Assembly (NCBI RefSeq): GCF_037976325.1
Contig: NZ_CP150265.1
Span: 6,588,501 to 6,652,500 of the forward strand
From: Paenibacillus sp. FSL K6-3182
GTDB lineage: Bacteria; Bacillota; Bacilli; Paenibacillales; Paenibacillaceae
Direction: 5' to 3'
Length of the DNA stretch: 64,000 bases
How positions within the stretch are numbered: position 1 is the first letter of the stretch; every line of letters begins with the position of its first letter. The notes beneath the pieces are model-generated. The model made no database searches. It was not told the origin of the DNA and saw only the letters and a program-made list of their open reading frames with translations. The translations under genes and the position numbers were made by a program. Below are positions 27,596-35,586 of this stretch, in pieces.

Positions 27596-28876
27596 TTATT
27601 TGCTTCCTTGTACCCATCTGAGACCCCAGCGATAAGCCTCGTCAAGCTCTTTATGGCCTGAGAAATATTGCACGAGCCGCTGAATGCTGAAGGTTTGATC
27701 ATTTACATTCTCGATCATCGCAATCGCACACATACCCTTGCGATTATTATGCTCGTCCATCCGCACCTCTATATCAGGCCCACCTGTTTGTGTGATGGTA
27801 ACAATACCAGCAGCCTCCGCCCAGTTCGTAGCTCCTTCATAGATGTATGCGTATATGACGATTCTCTTAATCTCAGAAACTTTATTACCGTTGATTCTAA
27901 GATTTTCACCCGTTGTAATAGAGCCGGTTCGGTCATCTCCGTCAAGCGAAACGTACGGCGCTCGCGAAAAATCTCCGAAGCTGTTGCCTAGCGCTTGAAC
28001 AGAACCTTTCATACCATTTTTCAATTCATACAAACATCCGACATCTAAATCTACACCGCTGCTTGAACGGCCAAAAAAACCAGTGGAGGCTTTTTTCTGA
28101 TTCCAGTTCAAATTAACGACAATCTCACCAAGTGATCCGGCACCTTTTTGTAAATTGATGACATCACCGCGTTTGGTAAGCGAGATTTTGCTGAGGCTTA
28201 TTGGCGGACTGCTTGGTTCTGGTACGATTGGTGCGGGAGGTTTAGGTGGAATAAGTGGAGCTTTCACTGGTGCTGGTGCTGGAGTTGGCGCCTCAGCAGG
28301 AGCGTCTGCCTTTACTTCAATACCAAAGCTATTGCAGAGTGCAGCAAGACCGCCTGAATATCCAGACCCAATGGCATTGAATTTCCATTCGCCATTATAT
28401 CTATATAAATCTCCTACGACTATCGCAGTCTCAATAGAGAAATTTTTTCCAAGATCATAGCGCAAAATTTCGCGTCCTGTTCCTTCGTCAATAACCCGGA
28501 TATAGGCATCATTCACGCTAGAAAAATTTTGTCTCTTCGCTTCCCCATCATAAATGGTTAAAGTAAATGAAATACGTTCAATCGTTTGAGGCACATCGCT
28601 AATCGCGATCAATACTTGTTCGGTATCCGTTTTCCCTGCAAAACTTCGTTTATTGCCACTTGCCAGTTGAATAGAACCGCTGACATCCTTAGGATTACTG
28701 TAAAAAATCAAATCTTGGTCTCCAGCTGTTTTTCCATTCGCTCGTAATAGAAAAGCCGAAAAATCGACATCTACACCTGCTGCAGTGTTCCATCCCATGC
28801 CAACTAGAAGGTTTTTTATGGAAGGATTATTTTTGGTAATATCCGCTTTTTGACCTTTCATTAATGCCAGCTCCAT
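27596..28876 (-). CDS. Two-domain TerD protein
   Basis: 426 residues from the ATG giving 'MELALMKGQKADITK'; the 16-codon extension upstream would lie in a hairpin. First TerD domain about 1-190, an Ala/Pro-rich linker about 195-240, second TerD domain about 245-425. TerD domains bind Ca2+ through D-x-D-x-S-A and the GDNxTGxGxGDDE loop. In domain 1 the loop is degenerate ('GNKRSFAGKTDTEQ'), while domain 2 keeps 'GVDLDVG' and 'SLDGDDRTGS'. So Ca2+ binding is probably retained only in part. It lies between a single-domain TerD gene and terC on one strand. Confidence 0.92.
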   Translation of the reverse strand: MELALMKGQKADITKNNPSIKNLLVGMGWNTAAGVDVDFSAFLLRANGKTAGDQDLIFYSNPKDVSGSIQLASGNKRSFAGKTDTEQVLIAISDVPQTIERISFTLTIYDGEAKRQNFSSVNDAYIRVIDEGTGREILRYDLGKNFSIETAIVVGDLYRYNGEWKFNAIGSGYSGGLAALCNSFGIEVKADAPAEAPTPAPAPVKAPLIPPKPPAPIVPEPSSPPISLSKISLTKRGDVINLQKGAGSLGEIVVNLNWNQKKASTGFFGRSSSGVDLDVGCLYELKNGMKGSVQALGNSFGDFSRAPYVSLDGDDRTGSITTGENLRINGNKVSEIKRIVIYAYIYEGATNWAEAAGIVTITQTGGPDIEVRMDEHNNRKGMCAIAMIENVNDQTFSIQRLVQYFSGHKELDEAYRWGLRWVQGSK

Positions 28877-28904
28877 GCTTAAACCGCCCTTCGGTAATAA
28901 TAGA

Positions 28905-28937
28905 ATAGGGTGACAAACCCTCAAACTGCCACCCTAT
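28905..28937 (-). other. Stem-loop between two TerD genes
   Basis: ATAGGGTG / CACCCTAT with a 17-base loop, in the gap between the single- and double-domain TerD genes. A weak T-rich stretch follows on the minus strand; it may be a partial terminator or an mRNA stability element. Confidence 0.5.
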
Positions 28938-28949
28938 ACGCCAGATGAA

Positions 28950-29528
28950 TTAAACCGTAAGCCCGTAATTACGACAAAGCGCTGCTAGTCCGCCCGAGAA
29001 ACCTGAACCTACCGCTTGGAACTTCCAATCGGCATCATGTCGGTACAGCTCGCAGAAGACAATCGCTGTTTCAACGGAGAAATCTTCTCCTAGATCATAG
29101 CGCAGCACTTCTCTTCCAGAAGACTCGTCTACTAGACGAACAAAGGCATTGGATACTTGACCAAAGTTTTGCAGCCTGGACTCGGCATCATGAATCGTAA
29201 CGCTAATTCCGATTCGCTGAATGTGTGGAGGGACTTTTTGGAAATCAATTTTGATTTGCTCGTCGTCACCTTCACCCTCACCGGTACGATTATCGCCTGT
29301 ATGCTCAACAGCACCGTTATAAGCAATCAGCGCATTGTAGAATACAAAGTCCTTCTCGTCCTTGGCTTTGCCATCCTGATGGAGCAAAAACGCGCTTGCA
29401 TCAAGGTCAATTTCTCCGCCGCCTGAATATTTGTTCGTATCCCAGCCTAGACCGAGAACAACCTTCGTAAGGCCTGGGTTTGTTTTTGTAAGATCAATGC
29501 GTTGACCTTTGGAAAGATTTATAGACAT
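28950..29528 (-). CDS. TerD family calcium-binding stress protein
   Basis: 192 residues, one TerD domain. Both Ca2+-binding parts are intact: '[10 protein letters not shown]' and '[15 protein letters not shown]'. C-terminal '[25 protein letters not shown]' is the family signature. RBS AAGGAGGAA before the ATG. About 60 % alike by eye to the other single-domain copies, so these arose by duplication, as yceC/D/E did in B. subtilis. Cytosolic; thought to act with TerC and TelA in envelope or metal stress. Confidence 0.95.
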   Translation of the reverse strand: MSINLSKGQRIDLTKTNPGLTKVVLGLGWDTNKYSGGGEIDLDASAFLLHQDGKAKDEKDFVFYNALIAYNGAVEHTGDNRTGEGEGDDEQIKIDFQKVPPHIQRIGISVTIHDAESRLQNFGQVSNAFVRLVDESSGREVLRYDLGEDFSVETAIVFCELYRHDADWKFQAVGSGFSGGLAALCRNYGLTV

Positions 29529-29650
29529 CGTTCTATTCCTCCTTGAATTGACTAGGTTTGAACGCCAAAGTCAGTGCAAAGGCCTACTAGACCGTTTTGA
29601 TATCTGCTGCGACTTTCCGCTGTTCACTTACTTATAAATTGTTATATTTT

Positions 29651-29678
29651 AAAAAAGGGCCGCCACTGGCGACCCTTT
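29651..29678 (-). terminator. Terminator after the second TerD gene
   Basis: AAAGGG-CGCC / GGCG-CCCTTT with single mismatches, followed by T on the minus strand. It would cut the first two TerD genes off from the rest, so downstream genes need read-through or another promoter between 29529 and 29650. Confidence 0.75.
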
Positions 29679-29696
29679 ACGGGTAGATAAGTATGA

Positions 29697-30278
29697 CTAG
29701 CTAGCAGAAAGACCAAAGTTGCGAGCAAGACCGCCTAGGCCGTCTTGGAAGCCGCTTCCGATTGCGCTGAATTTCCACTCGCCGGAATGACGGTATAGTT
29801 CACCGACGATTACTGCTGTTTCTACAGAGAAATCTTCTCCAAGATCATAACGGATAAGTTCTGTGCCGCTTTGCTCGTCCACGATACGAACGAATGCGTT
29901 GGATACTTGTCCAAAGTTTTGGCTGCGCTCTGCGCCATCATGAATCGTAATGCAAAATGCGATTTTGTCTGTTTCAGCTGGAACGGCAGAAAGATCAACG
30001 TTTACTTGCTCATCATCGCCATCGCCTGCGCCTGTGCGGTTGTCACCTGTGTGAACAACGGAGCTGTTAGTGTTTTTTGGGTTGTTGTAGAAAATAAAAT
30101 CAGATTCAGAACCCGCTTTGCCTTGTGCATTCAAGCAAAATACAGAAGCATCAAGGTCAAAGTCTTTTCCGCCGTCATATTTATTAGTATCCCAGCCTAG
30201 ACCTACTGTAATTTTTGTAAGACCTGGGTTTGTTTTCGTGAGATCAATTTTTTGTCCTTTGGATAAGCTGATTGCCAT
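29697..30278 (-). CDS. TerD family calcium-binding stress protein
   Basis: 193 residues, one complete TerD domain with '[12 protein letters not shown]', '[15 protein letters not shown]' and '[24 protein letters not shown]'. Closest in sequence to the 28950-29528 copy. Second gene of the unit, 28 bases after the first TerD gene. No signal peptide, so it works in the cytoplasm or at the inner membrane face. Confidence 0.95.
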   Translation of the reverse strand: MAISLSKGQKIDLTKTNPGLTKITVGLGWDTNKYDGGKDFDLDASVFCLNAQGKAGSESDFIFYNNPKNTNSSVVHTGDNRTGAGDGDDEQVNVDLSAVPAETDKIAFCITIHDGAERSQNFGQVSNAFVRIVDEQSGTELIRYDLGEDFSVETAVIVGELYRHSGEWKFSAIGSGFQDGLGGLARNFGLSAS

Positions 30279-30306
30279 TTTAAAAGCCCTCTTTTCTCAC
30301 ATGAAT

Positions 30307-30900
30307 TTATTGGTATTGACGTGCAAGGATATCAACATGGGCAGCATGAGTGCCTTCCCCAATTGCATTAAACTTCCATTCACCATTGTGTCTGTAAAGC
30401 TCACCTACGACTAGAGCGGTTTTGCCTGAATAATCATCCGTCAAGTTGAAGCGAATCAGTTCTTGATTGTTCGCTGGGTTGACGATACGAATAAAGGCAG
30501 ATTTGATCATGCCAAAATCTTGTCGTCTGGATTCACATTCGTAAATGTTAACTACGCAAAGGATTTTGTGAATATTAGCAGGAACACGATCAAGCTGTAC
30601 GATGATTTGCTCATCATCGCCATCGCCCTCACCTGTAATATTATCACCCGTATGAACGACCGAGCTGCATCCGCTTTGCTTGTTGTAGAAACAAACGAGA
30701 TTTTTCTCGCCACTTAGCTTGCCGTTTTCATCAAGCAATAATGCCGATGCGTCACAGTCAACGTTAGCCGCTTTTTTCATTCCGAAAAAACCGCCTTTGG
30801 TTTGAGCTGGGTCCCAGCCTAAACCAACGATAACTTTGCTGAGACCAGCATTGCCTTTCGTTAAATCTACCTTTTGACCTTTTACGAGAGAGATAGCCAT
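30307..30900 (-). CDS. TerD family calcium-binding stress protein, first gene of the Ter unit
   Basis: 197 residues, one TerD domain with 'NVDCDASALLLD' and 'GDNITGEGDGDDEQI'. It carries a short insertion 'GGFFGMKKAA' before the first Ca2+ motif that the other single-domain copies lack but that resembles the second domain of the double TerD protein. GAAAGGGGG lies before the ATG. An ECF-type promoter starts about 80 bases upstream, so this gene leads the Ter unit. Confidence 0.95.
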   Translation of the reverse strand: MAISLVKGQKVDLTKGNAGLSKVIVGLGWDPAQTKGGFFGMKKAANVDCDASALLLDENGKLSGEKNLVCFYNKQSGCSSVVHTGDNITGEGDGDDEQIIVQLDRVPANIHKILCVVNIYECESRRQDFGMIKSAFIRIVNPANNQELIRFNLTDDYSGKTALVVGELYRHNGEWKFNAIGEGTHAAHVDILARQYQ

Positions 30901-30978
30901 TGTATTTGCACCCCCTTTCCATAAGGTTCACTACTAAAAAAATATCCAAATACAGCGATTCTGAACCTACTAACCAAC

Positions 30979-31006
30979 AATACGCCTATTCGACATGCAA
31001 GTTCCA
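30979..31006 (-). promoter_or_regulatory. Predicted ECF sigma-factor promoter of the Ter unit
   Basis: Minus strand: TGGAAC (31001-31006), 16 bases, CGTATT (30979-30984). The B. subtilis sigma-W pattern is TGAAAC-N16-CGTA, so there is one mismatch in the -35. A T-run stands just upstream of the -35. The yceC-I operon of B. subtilis, the counterpart, is known to be under ECF sigma factors and sigma-B. Confidence 0.6.
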
Positions 31007-31012
31007 AAAAAA

Positions 31013-31029
31013 ATGTATGATCCATACAT
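31013..31029. promoter_or_regulatory. 17-bp palindrome next to the Ter promoter
   Basis: ATGTATG-ATC-CATACAT, a perfect inverted repeat (one further A/T pair extends it), seven bases upstream of the -35 element. The size fits a dimeric repressor or activator; the binding protein is unknown. Confidence 0.5.
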
Positions 31030-31331
31030 TATTCTACAAAACCTGAATATTACCTCTTCTTTACGGCAATTTTACATAGAAAAAAGTGCATTGGCAGCAG
31101 GCAGTTCCTTATCGCCTCTCCCAATCAATTTTATAACAATTGCTGCTCCAAATACAAATTTCTACAAATAATGAACCTTAAAGCGGAATAAACATAGGCT
31201 TAGGCACAAAAGCGTGCATTTTTTCCGTCACAAACTTAATATTCGCTTCATTTTTACCAAAAAAAAGGTGGAAAAATGAGCCCAAAAACGAGATAATTAT
31301 ATGTAGTAAAAAAAAGTAGCGAGGTGTTCGA

Positions 31332-31430
31332 ATGGAATTTATAAAAAAGAATAAAACCGGCCTTATCTTTGGTGCGCTGCTCCTCATTAACGGGCTATTT
31401 TTATTATCCATTGTCCTCTCGAAAAACTAA
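31332..31430 (+). CDS. Small membrane peptide, 32 residues
   Basis: Begins 'MEFIKKNKTGLIFGALLLIN', continues with 'GLFLLSIVLSKN'. GAGGTG lies six bases before the ATG. Basic N-terminus, one hydrophobic helix, short basic end. No family recognised. It is divergent from the Ter unit and ends 11 bases from the converging response regulator gene. Confidence 0.5.
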   Translation: MEFIKKNKTGLIFGALLLINGLFLLSIVLSKN

Positions 31431-31441
31431 GTATGGCAGCC

Positions 31442-32137
31442 TCACATTTGCTCTTTTCTTTTGTAAACCCGCTCCGGCCTTCCAACGGTTCCATAAGAAA
31501 TATCAGCTATTAATTCACCCTTGGCCACATAATACTCCAAGTACCGCCGAGCGGTCGTACGGCTGAAACCAGCCTTTTTCCCAAGCTCCTCCGCCGTTAA
31601 TACTTCAGGACCTGCGTGAATGAAGGAGAGTATTTTCTCATTCGTTATCTTATCGATGCCTTTTGGCAAATAAGAATCCTTATCCGTACGATCATTTCCC
31701 CCCCACAGCAGCTGATCAATCCCCTCTTGATCCACTTGTTTATTTGAGCCGCCGAGCAGTGCCATTTGATTATGATATTTTTGATAAGACTTCAGCTTCT
31801 CTTGAAAACGTTCAAATACAACCGGCTTGATCATAAAATCATATACCCCGCCGCGAATGGCTTCACGAACCGTTTCAAATTCCTTGGCGGCCGTAATAAT
31901 AATGACATCTGTTAACGGGTTGTTTTTCTGTATGTAGTGAAGCAGGTCAAGCCCGCTCATATCGGGAAAATATAAATCAAGCAGCACTAAATCCGGGGCC
32001 AAAATATCTAAATGCTCATGCGCCAGCTGCTTATCTGTTGCAATTCCAACGACTTCGAAGCCCTCTATTTTCTCTAGAAAGCGCCGATTGATTTGTGCAA
32101 TTCGAAGGTCGTCCTCGATAATGACCACTCGTATCAT
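31442..32137 (-). CDS. Response regulator, CitT/DctR/MalR family
   Basis: 231 residues. Receiver domain 1-120 with E8-D9-D10, phospho-acceptor near D56 in 'LVLLDLYFPDMSG', 'IIITA' and 'FMIKPV'. The C-terminal part contains the winged-helix-like 'TAEELGKKAGFSRTTARRYLEYYVAKGELIADI' and ends 'GRPERVYK', the hallmark of regulators for citrate, malate and C4-dicarboxylate uptake. It overlaps its kinase by four bases. It most likely activates the divergent tctCBA-malic enzyme operon. Confidence 0.93.
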   Translation of the reverse strand: MIRVVIIEDDLRIAQINRRFLEKIEGFEVVGIATDKQLAHEHLDILAPDLVLLDLYFPDMSGLDLLHYIQKNNPLTDVIIITAAKEFETVREAIRGGVYDFMIKPVVFERFQEKLKSYQKYHNQMALLGGSNKQVDQEGIDQLLWGGNDRTDKDSYLPKGIDKITNEKILSFIHAGPEVLTAEELGKKAGFSRTTARRYLEYYVAKGELIADISYGTVGRPERVYKRKEQM

Positions 32138-33726
32138 ATATCTTTCCCCTTTTCTTTTGGAATCACAACGGTAAAGATCGTCCCTTCCTGCGGACGCGAT
32201 TCAAAACGGATATGACCCCTTAACTGTTGTATCGCCTGCGTAACAATCACTAGCCCATAACCCCGATGATCCTCATTTTTCGTGGAGAAACCGAGCTCAA
32301 ACAGCCGCTCTGCGACATCCTCCTTAATGCCGCTCCCATTATCTTCGATAATGATTGTAAAATCTTTGCCTACGTCAGACAGAAACACCTTAACGGTTCG
32401 TTTCTCATCATTTTTCTCGAGAACAGCATCCAGAGCATTATCAATTAAATTGCCGATAATCGTTACCAGGTGATTGCGGTTTAGATCATCGGGGATCGTT
32501 TTGAAGGTGCTCTTGGAATCAATCTCAAGCTTCACCTTAAGCTCATTCGCACGATTGAACTTGCCAATTAGTATGCCGCCAATAATAGGATCGGGAATTT
32601 CCTGCAGGAGGAAATGGATCAGATTTTGATGAACATCGGTTTCATGTGTAATAATATCCATCGCTTCTTGATACGACTCCAGCTGGATTAGCCCATAAAT
32701 CGTATACAGCTTATTGGAGTATTCATGCGTTTGTGAACGCAGCGCTTCGGTATAACGCTTCACCTGCGTCAGCTCCTCCGTTAATCGAAGCAGCTCGGAT
32801 TTGTTGCGAAAGCTGGAGACCGCCCCTACGACCCGGTGCTGATGATCAAATATCGGCAAGCGATTGACGACGACACTGCTTTCGTTAATGGTCATTTCTT
32901 GATCGATTTCCGATTGCCCTGATTTAATAACCTCCATTAGCCGCGATTCTGGAATAACATCCCGCACATGCTGCCCGGTAAGCTCCATTTGCTCGAGCGG
33001 ATCGATCAGCTTCAAAGCCGTTTGATTGACAAGGGTAATCGTTCCCTCTGTATCAACGGCAATTATGCCTTCATGAATCGTTTCCAAAATAGCTCTCTTC
33101 TCCTGATACAACAAGCCGATTTCCTCAGGCTCTAGACCATGTATCGATCGTTTTACGCTATTGGCAATAACAATGGCTCCGCCAGATCCAACCATCAGCG
33201 CAATGGCTGCAAAAATAATCATCGCATTACGGTAAGTCACAGCCGATTGTTCAATGTCTTTTAATAAAATACCCACTGATACAATGCCTATAACTTCATT
33301 CTGATCATTAAAAATGGGAGTTTTTCCCCTCAAGGAGGGGCCCATCGAGCCAACGGCCTCTGAAATGATCGATTCTCCGTTCAGCACAGGCCCATTGTCA
33401 CCGCCGACCATTTCTTTCCCGATTCGGTCCGGCAGCGGATGCGCATAACGAATTCCCTCTTTATTCCCAATGACGATGTACTCAGCGTCTGTTTCCATTC
33501 TAATTTTCTCAACGATGGGTTGAATGATGGCTGAAGGATTCTCCTCTTCAAAGGCATGTCTAATGACGTCCATCAATGCTACTGTCTTCGCAATTTTCAG
33601 AGCTGATGCACCTACATTTTTCTGCAGCGTCGTCACTAGTATTCTCTCAAAGCTGAAGGTAAGAGCAATGATAATAATAAATAGCAAAGTTCCAATTAAC
33701 AAAATCAATCTCGTTTGTAATCGCAT
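32134..33726 (-). CDS. Sensor histidine kinase, CitA/DcuS/MalK family
   Basis: 530 residues. Membrane helix about 8-28, periplasmic-type PAS sensor domain to about 170 (family ligand region 'DAEYIVIGNKEGIRYAHPLPDRIGK'), second helix about 172-192, cytoplasmic PAS about 212-320, and an ATPase with 'SQTHEYSNKLYTIYGLI' carrying the phospho-His, 'GNLIDNALDAV', 'EDNGSGI' and 'GYGLVIV'. The H-x-Y-x-N phospho-acceptor box is typical of CitA/DcuS kinases, which sense external di- or tricarboxylates. Divergent from the tct operon, 262 bases away. Confidence 0.94.
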   Translation of the reverse strand: MRLQTRLILLIGTLLFIIIIALTFSFERILVTTLQKNVGASALKIAKTVALMDVIRHAFEEENPSAIIQPIVEKIRMETDAEYIVIGNKEGIRYAHPLPDRIGKEMVGGDNGPVLNGESIISEAVGSMGPSLRGKTPIFNDQNEVIGIVSVGILLKDIEQSAVTYRNAMIIFAAIALMVGSGGAIVIANSVKRSIHGLEPEEIGLLYQEKRAILETIHEGIIAVDTEGTITLVNQTALKLIDPLEQMELTGQHVRDVIPESRLMEVIKSGQSEIDQEMTINESSVVVNRLPIFDHQHRVVGAVSSFRNKSELLRLTEELTQVKRYTEALRSQTHEYSNKLYTIYGLIQLESYQEAMDIITHETDVHQNLIHFLLQEIPDPIIGGILIGKFNRANELKVKLEIDSKSTFKTIPDDLNRNHLVTIIGNLIDNALDAVLEKNDEKRTVKVFLSDVGKDFTIIIEDNGSGIKEDVAERLFELGFSTKNEDHRGYGLVIVTQAIQQLRGHIRFESRPQEGTIFTVVIPKEKGKDI

Positions 33727-33925
33727 TCAATTACCTCCATACAACAACTTCTCATCCGCGGGACGCTGATTTTATTGTATTCTACATGCTTCCCCGAACA
33801 TAGTACCTTGAGTCGATAATGGCCGTAAATTTTATGAACAAAATAAACAGTATGACTACTTTTCAACTTATGTGGTTATAGTATTCAACCCCAATTCGCG
33901 ATGTTAGTATGAAGCATATCAAACA

Positions 33926-33939
33926 GGTAAGCGCTTACA
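33926..33939. promoter_or_regulatory. cre site (CcpA operator) of the tct-malic enzyme operon
   Basis: GGTAAGCGCTTACA contains the perfect palindrome GTAAGCGCTTAC; only the first base departs from TGWAANCGNTNWCA. It ends 49 bases before the tctC start codon, so glucose should repress carboxylate uptake. Confidence 0.8.
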
Positions 33940-33988
33940 GTAATCATTCATACGTTTACTTGAATGAAACTAAAGGGGGATTATTCGT

Positions 33989-35005
33989 ATGGGATACCAA
34001 ACAAAAAATTGGAAAACTATAGTAGCTGCTGCTTTTGTTGCTGTTAGTTTGACGGCCTGCGGCGGAACAGCATCAAAAGGCGGATCGGCTAATTATCCTG
34101 AGAAACCTTTCATTGTGACAGCCCCATCGGGAGCTGGCGGCGGATGGGATAAGACAGCAAGGTCCTTGGCCAAAGTGCTAGGTGAAACGAAGCTCGTTGA
34201 TCAAACGATGACTGTTGAGAACAAACCCGGCGGCGGCGGCACTGTGTTTTTAGCCGAATATGTAACCAAAGACAAGAATGACCCATACAAGCTGTTTGTC
34301 AGCTCCCCGCCTATTCTCATTAACAATCTCAAAAAAGAAGGGAACAGCCCATACGGCTACAAGGATGTTACCCCGCTCGCACAAATAACGAAGGATTATG
34401 GCGCAATCGCGGTTGCGGCAAATTCCAAATATAACGATCTTCATTCACTAATTAATGACATTAAGGCAGACCCTTCAAAAGTTACACTAGCCGGCGGTTC
34501 TGCGCCTGGTTCTATGGATCATTTAATTAGCGTACTCCCCGCCTTCAGAGCAGGCGTTGACCCAAAAACAGTCAAGTACTTGTCCTATGATGGCGGAGGC
34601 GAAGCCATTGCTGCGCTGCTGGGCAACAATGCTGATGCGATTGGAACAGACATCTCTTCCCTCGGCAGCTATTTAAAAGCAGGCAAGATCAAAATTCTTG
34701 CCGTTACTTCTGATGAACGGATTGAAGGCGACTTCAAGGATGTGCCTACCTTAAAAGAGCTGGGTATAGATGCGGAGTTCACAATCTGGCGCGGCGTATT
34801 AGGTCCGAAAGGCATGACAAAAGAGCAAATCGCTTACTGGGATAAAACGTTAAAATCTCTCTCTGAACACGAAGCGTGGGCGAAAGAATTGAAAGCGAAC
34901 GATTGGGTCAGCGAATACAAAAACTCCGAAGATTTTACTGCCTTCCTTGCTGAGCAAGAAGTTGCGGTACAAGAGCTGTTGACAGCGCTCGGCATGCAGA
35001 AGTAA
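33989..35005 (+). CDS. tctC: Tripartite tricarboxylate transporter, substrate-binding lipoprotein
   Basis: 338 residues. Lipoprotein signal with lipobox 'SLTAC' (C24). TctC-type binding protein: 'FIVTAPSGAGGGWDKTARSLAKVL' and 'NKPGGGGTVFLAEYV' are the loops that grip the carboxylate in this family, followed by 'LAGGSAPGSMDHL' and 'YDGGGEAIAALLG'. It delivers its ligand to TctA/TctB. First gene of a five-gene operon, with AAAGGGGG before the ATG. Likely substrates are citrate, malate or a similar acid, given the malic enzyme downstream and the kinase type. Confidence 0.95.
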   Translation: MGYQTKNWKTIVAAAFVAVSLTACGGTASKGGSANYPEKPFIVTAPSGAGGGWDKTARSLAKVLGETKLVDQTMTVENKPGGGGTVFLAEYVTKDKNDPYKLFVSSPPILINNLKKEGNSPYGYKDVTPLAQITKDYGAIAVAANSKYNDLHSLINDIKADPSKVTLAGGSAPGSMDHLISVLPAFRAGVDPKTVKYLSYDGGGEAIAALLGNNADAIGTDISSLGSYLKAGKIKILAVTSDERIEGDFKDVPTLKELGIDAEFTIWRGVLGPKGMTKEQIAYWDKTLKSLSEHEAWAKELKANDWVSEYKNSEDFTAFLAEQEVAVQELLTALGMQK

Positions 35006-35113
35006 ATGACTGAACGAAGAGCAAACGCTTGATAAAAGCATAAGCATGAGTGATTGGATGGGAGAGCGCTAGTCTCTCTCCTCTCCTTTCTTCATTCATC
35101 GGAGGTGAAGGCC

Positions 35114-35569
35114 TTGAACAAAACATTTGATCGATACGCCAGCATCATATTTTTCCTTCTCGGTGTTGGATTCATGTGGCAGAGCACATTAATTAGCGCT
35201 TCATCCTACGGCAGCAAGGTCGGGCCTAATATCGTTCCCTTTGGTCTGGGGGCGCTGCTTGTCATTTTAAGCTTACGTCTATTTTACGAAGTGTTAAAGT
35301 TTAAAGGCTCTAGCAGCAAAGCGGGAAAGCTTGATTACAAGAAGTTTCTCATTATTTTCGCTTCTGCTTTTTTATACGCCTTCTTCTTAGAAACGATCGG
35401 CTATATCATCGGGACATTCCTCTTCCTTCTCATTAGCTTTCAAGTTTTGGAAAGAGGAAAATGGCTAAAATCGATCTTGATCTCCGGATTGTTTGCAGTC
35501 GGCGTTTACGTCATCTTTGTTGTCATTCTGGAAGGTTCAATGCCTGGTTTTCCGTCATGGCTATCGTAA
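35114..35569 (+). CDS. tctB: Tripartite tricarboxylate transporter, small membrane subunit
   Basis: 151 residues from the TTG that follows GGAGGTGAAGGCC; the open frame extends 20 codons upstream but without a ribosome binding site. Four hydrophobic helices: about 10-28, 38-58, 76-104 and 119-140. 'SKVGPNIVPFGLGALLVILSL' matches the conserved first loop of TctB. Its role is to support the large TctA permease. It lies between tctC and tctA. Confidence 0.9.
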   Translation: MNKTFDRYASIIFFLLGVGFMWQSTLISASSYGSKVGPNIVPFGLGALLVILSLRLFYEVLKFKGSSSKAGKLDYKKFLIIFASAFLYAFFLETIGYIIGTFLFLLISFQVLERGKWLKSILISGLFAVGVYVIFVVILEGSMPGFPSWLS

Positions 35570-35586
35570 CTAAAGGAGGCATATGA

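Larger units (their letters stand above)
30901..31331. other. Regulatory gap upstream of the first TerD gene
   Basis: 430 bases without a long reading frame. It holds the ECF-type promoter of the TerD unit (30979-31006), a 17-bp palindrome (31013-31029) and, to the right, an AT-rich part leading to a 32-residue membrane peptide gene on the plus strand. Nothing else recognised. Confidence 0.6.

Noticed and set aside
33727..33925. Sigma-A promoter for tctC
   Set aside because: Only weak pairs (for example TATTCA and TAGTAT) are present; not strong enough to list.
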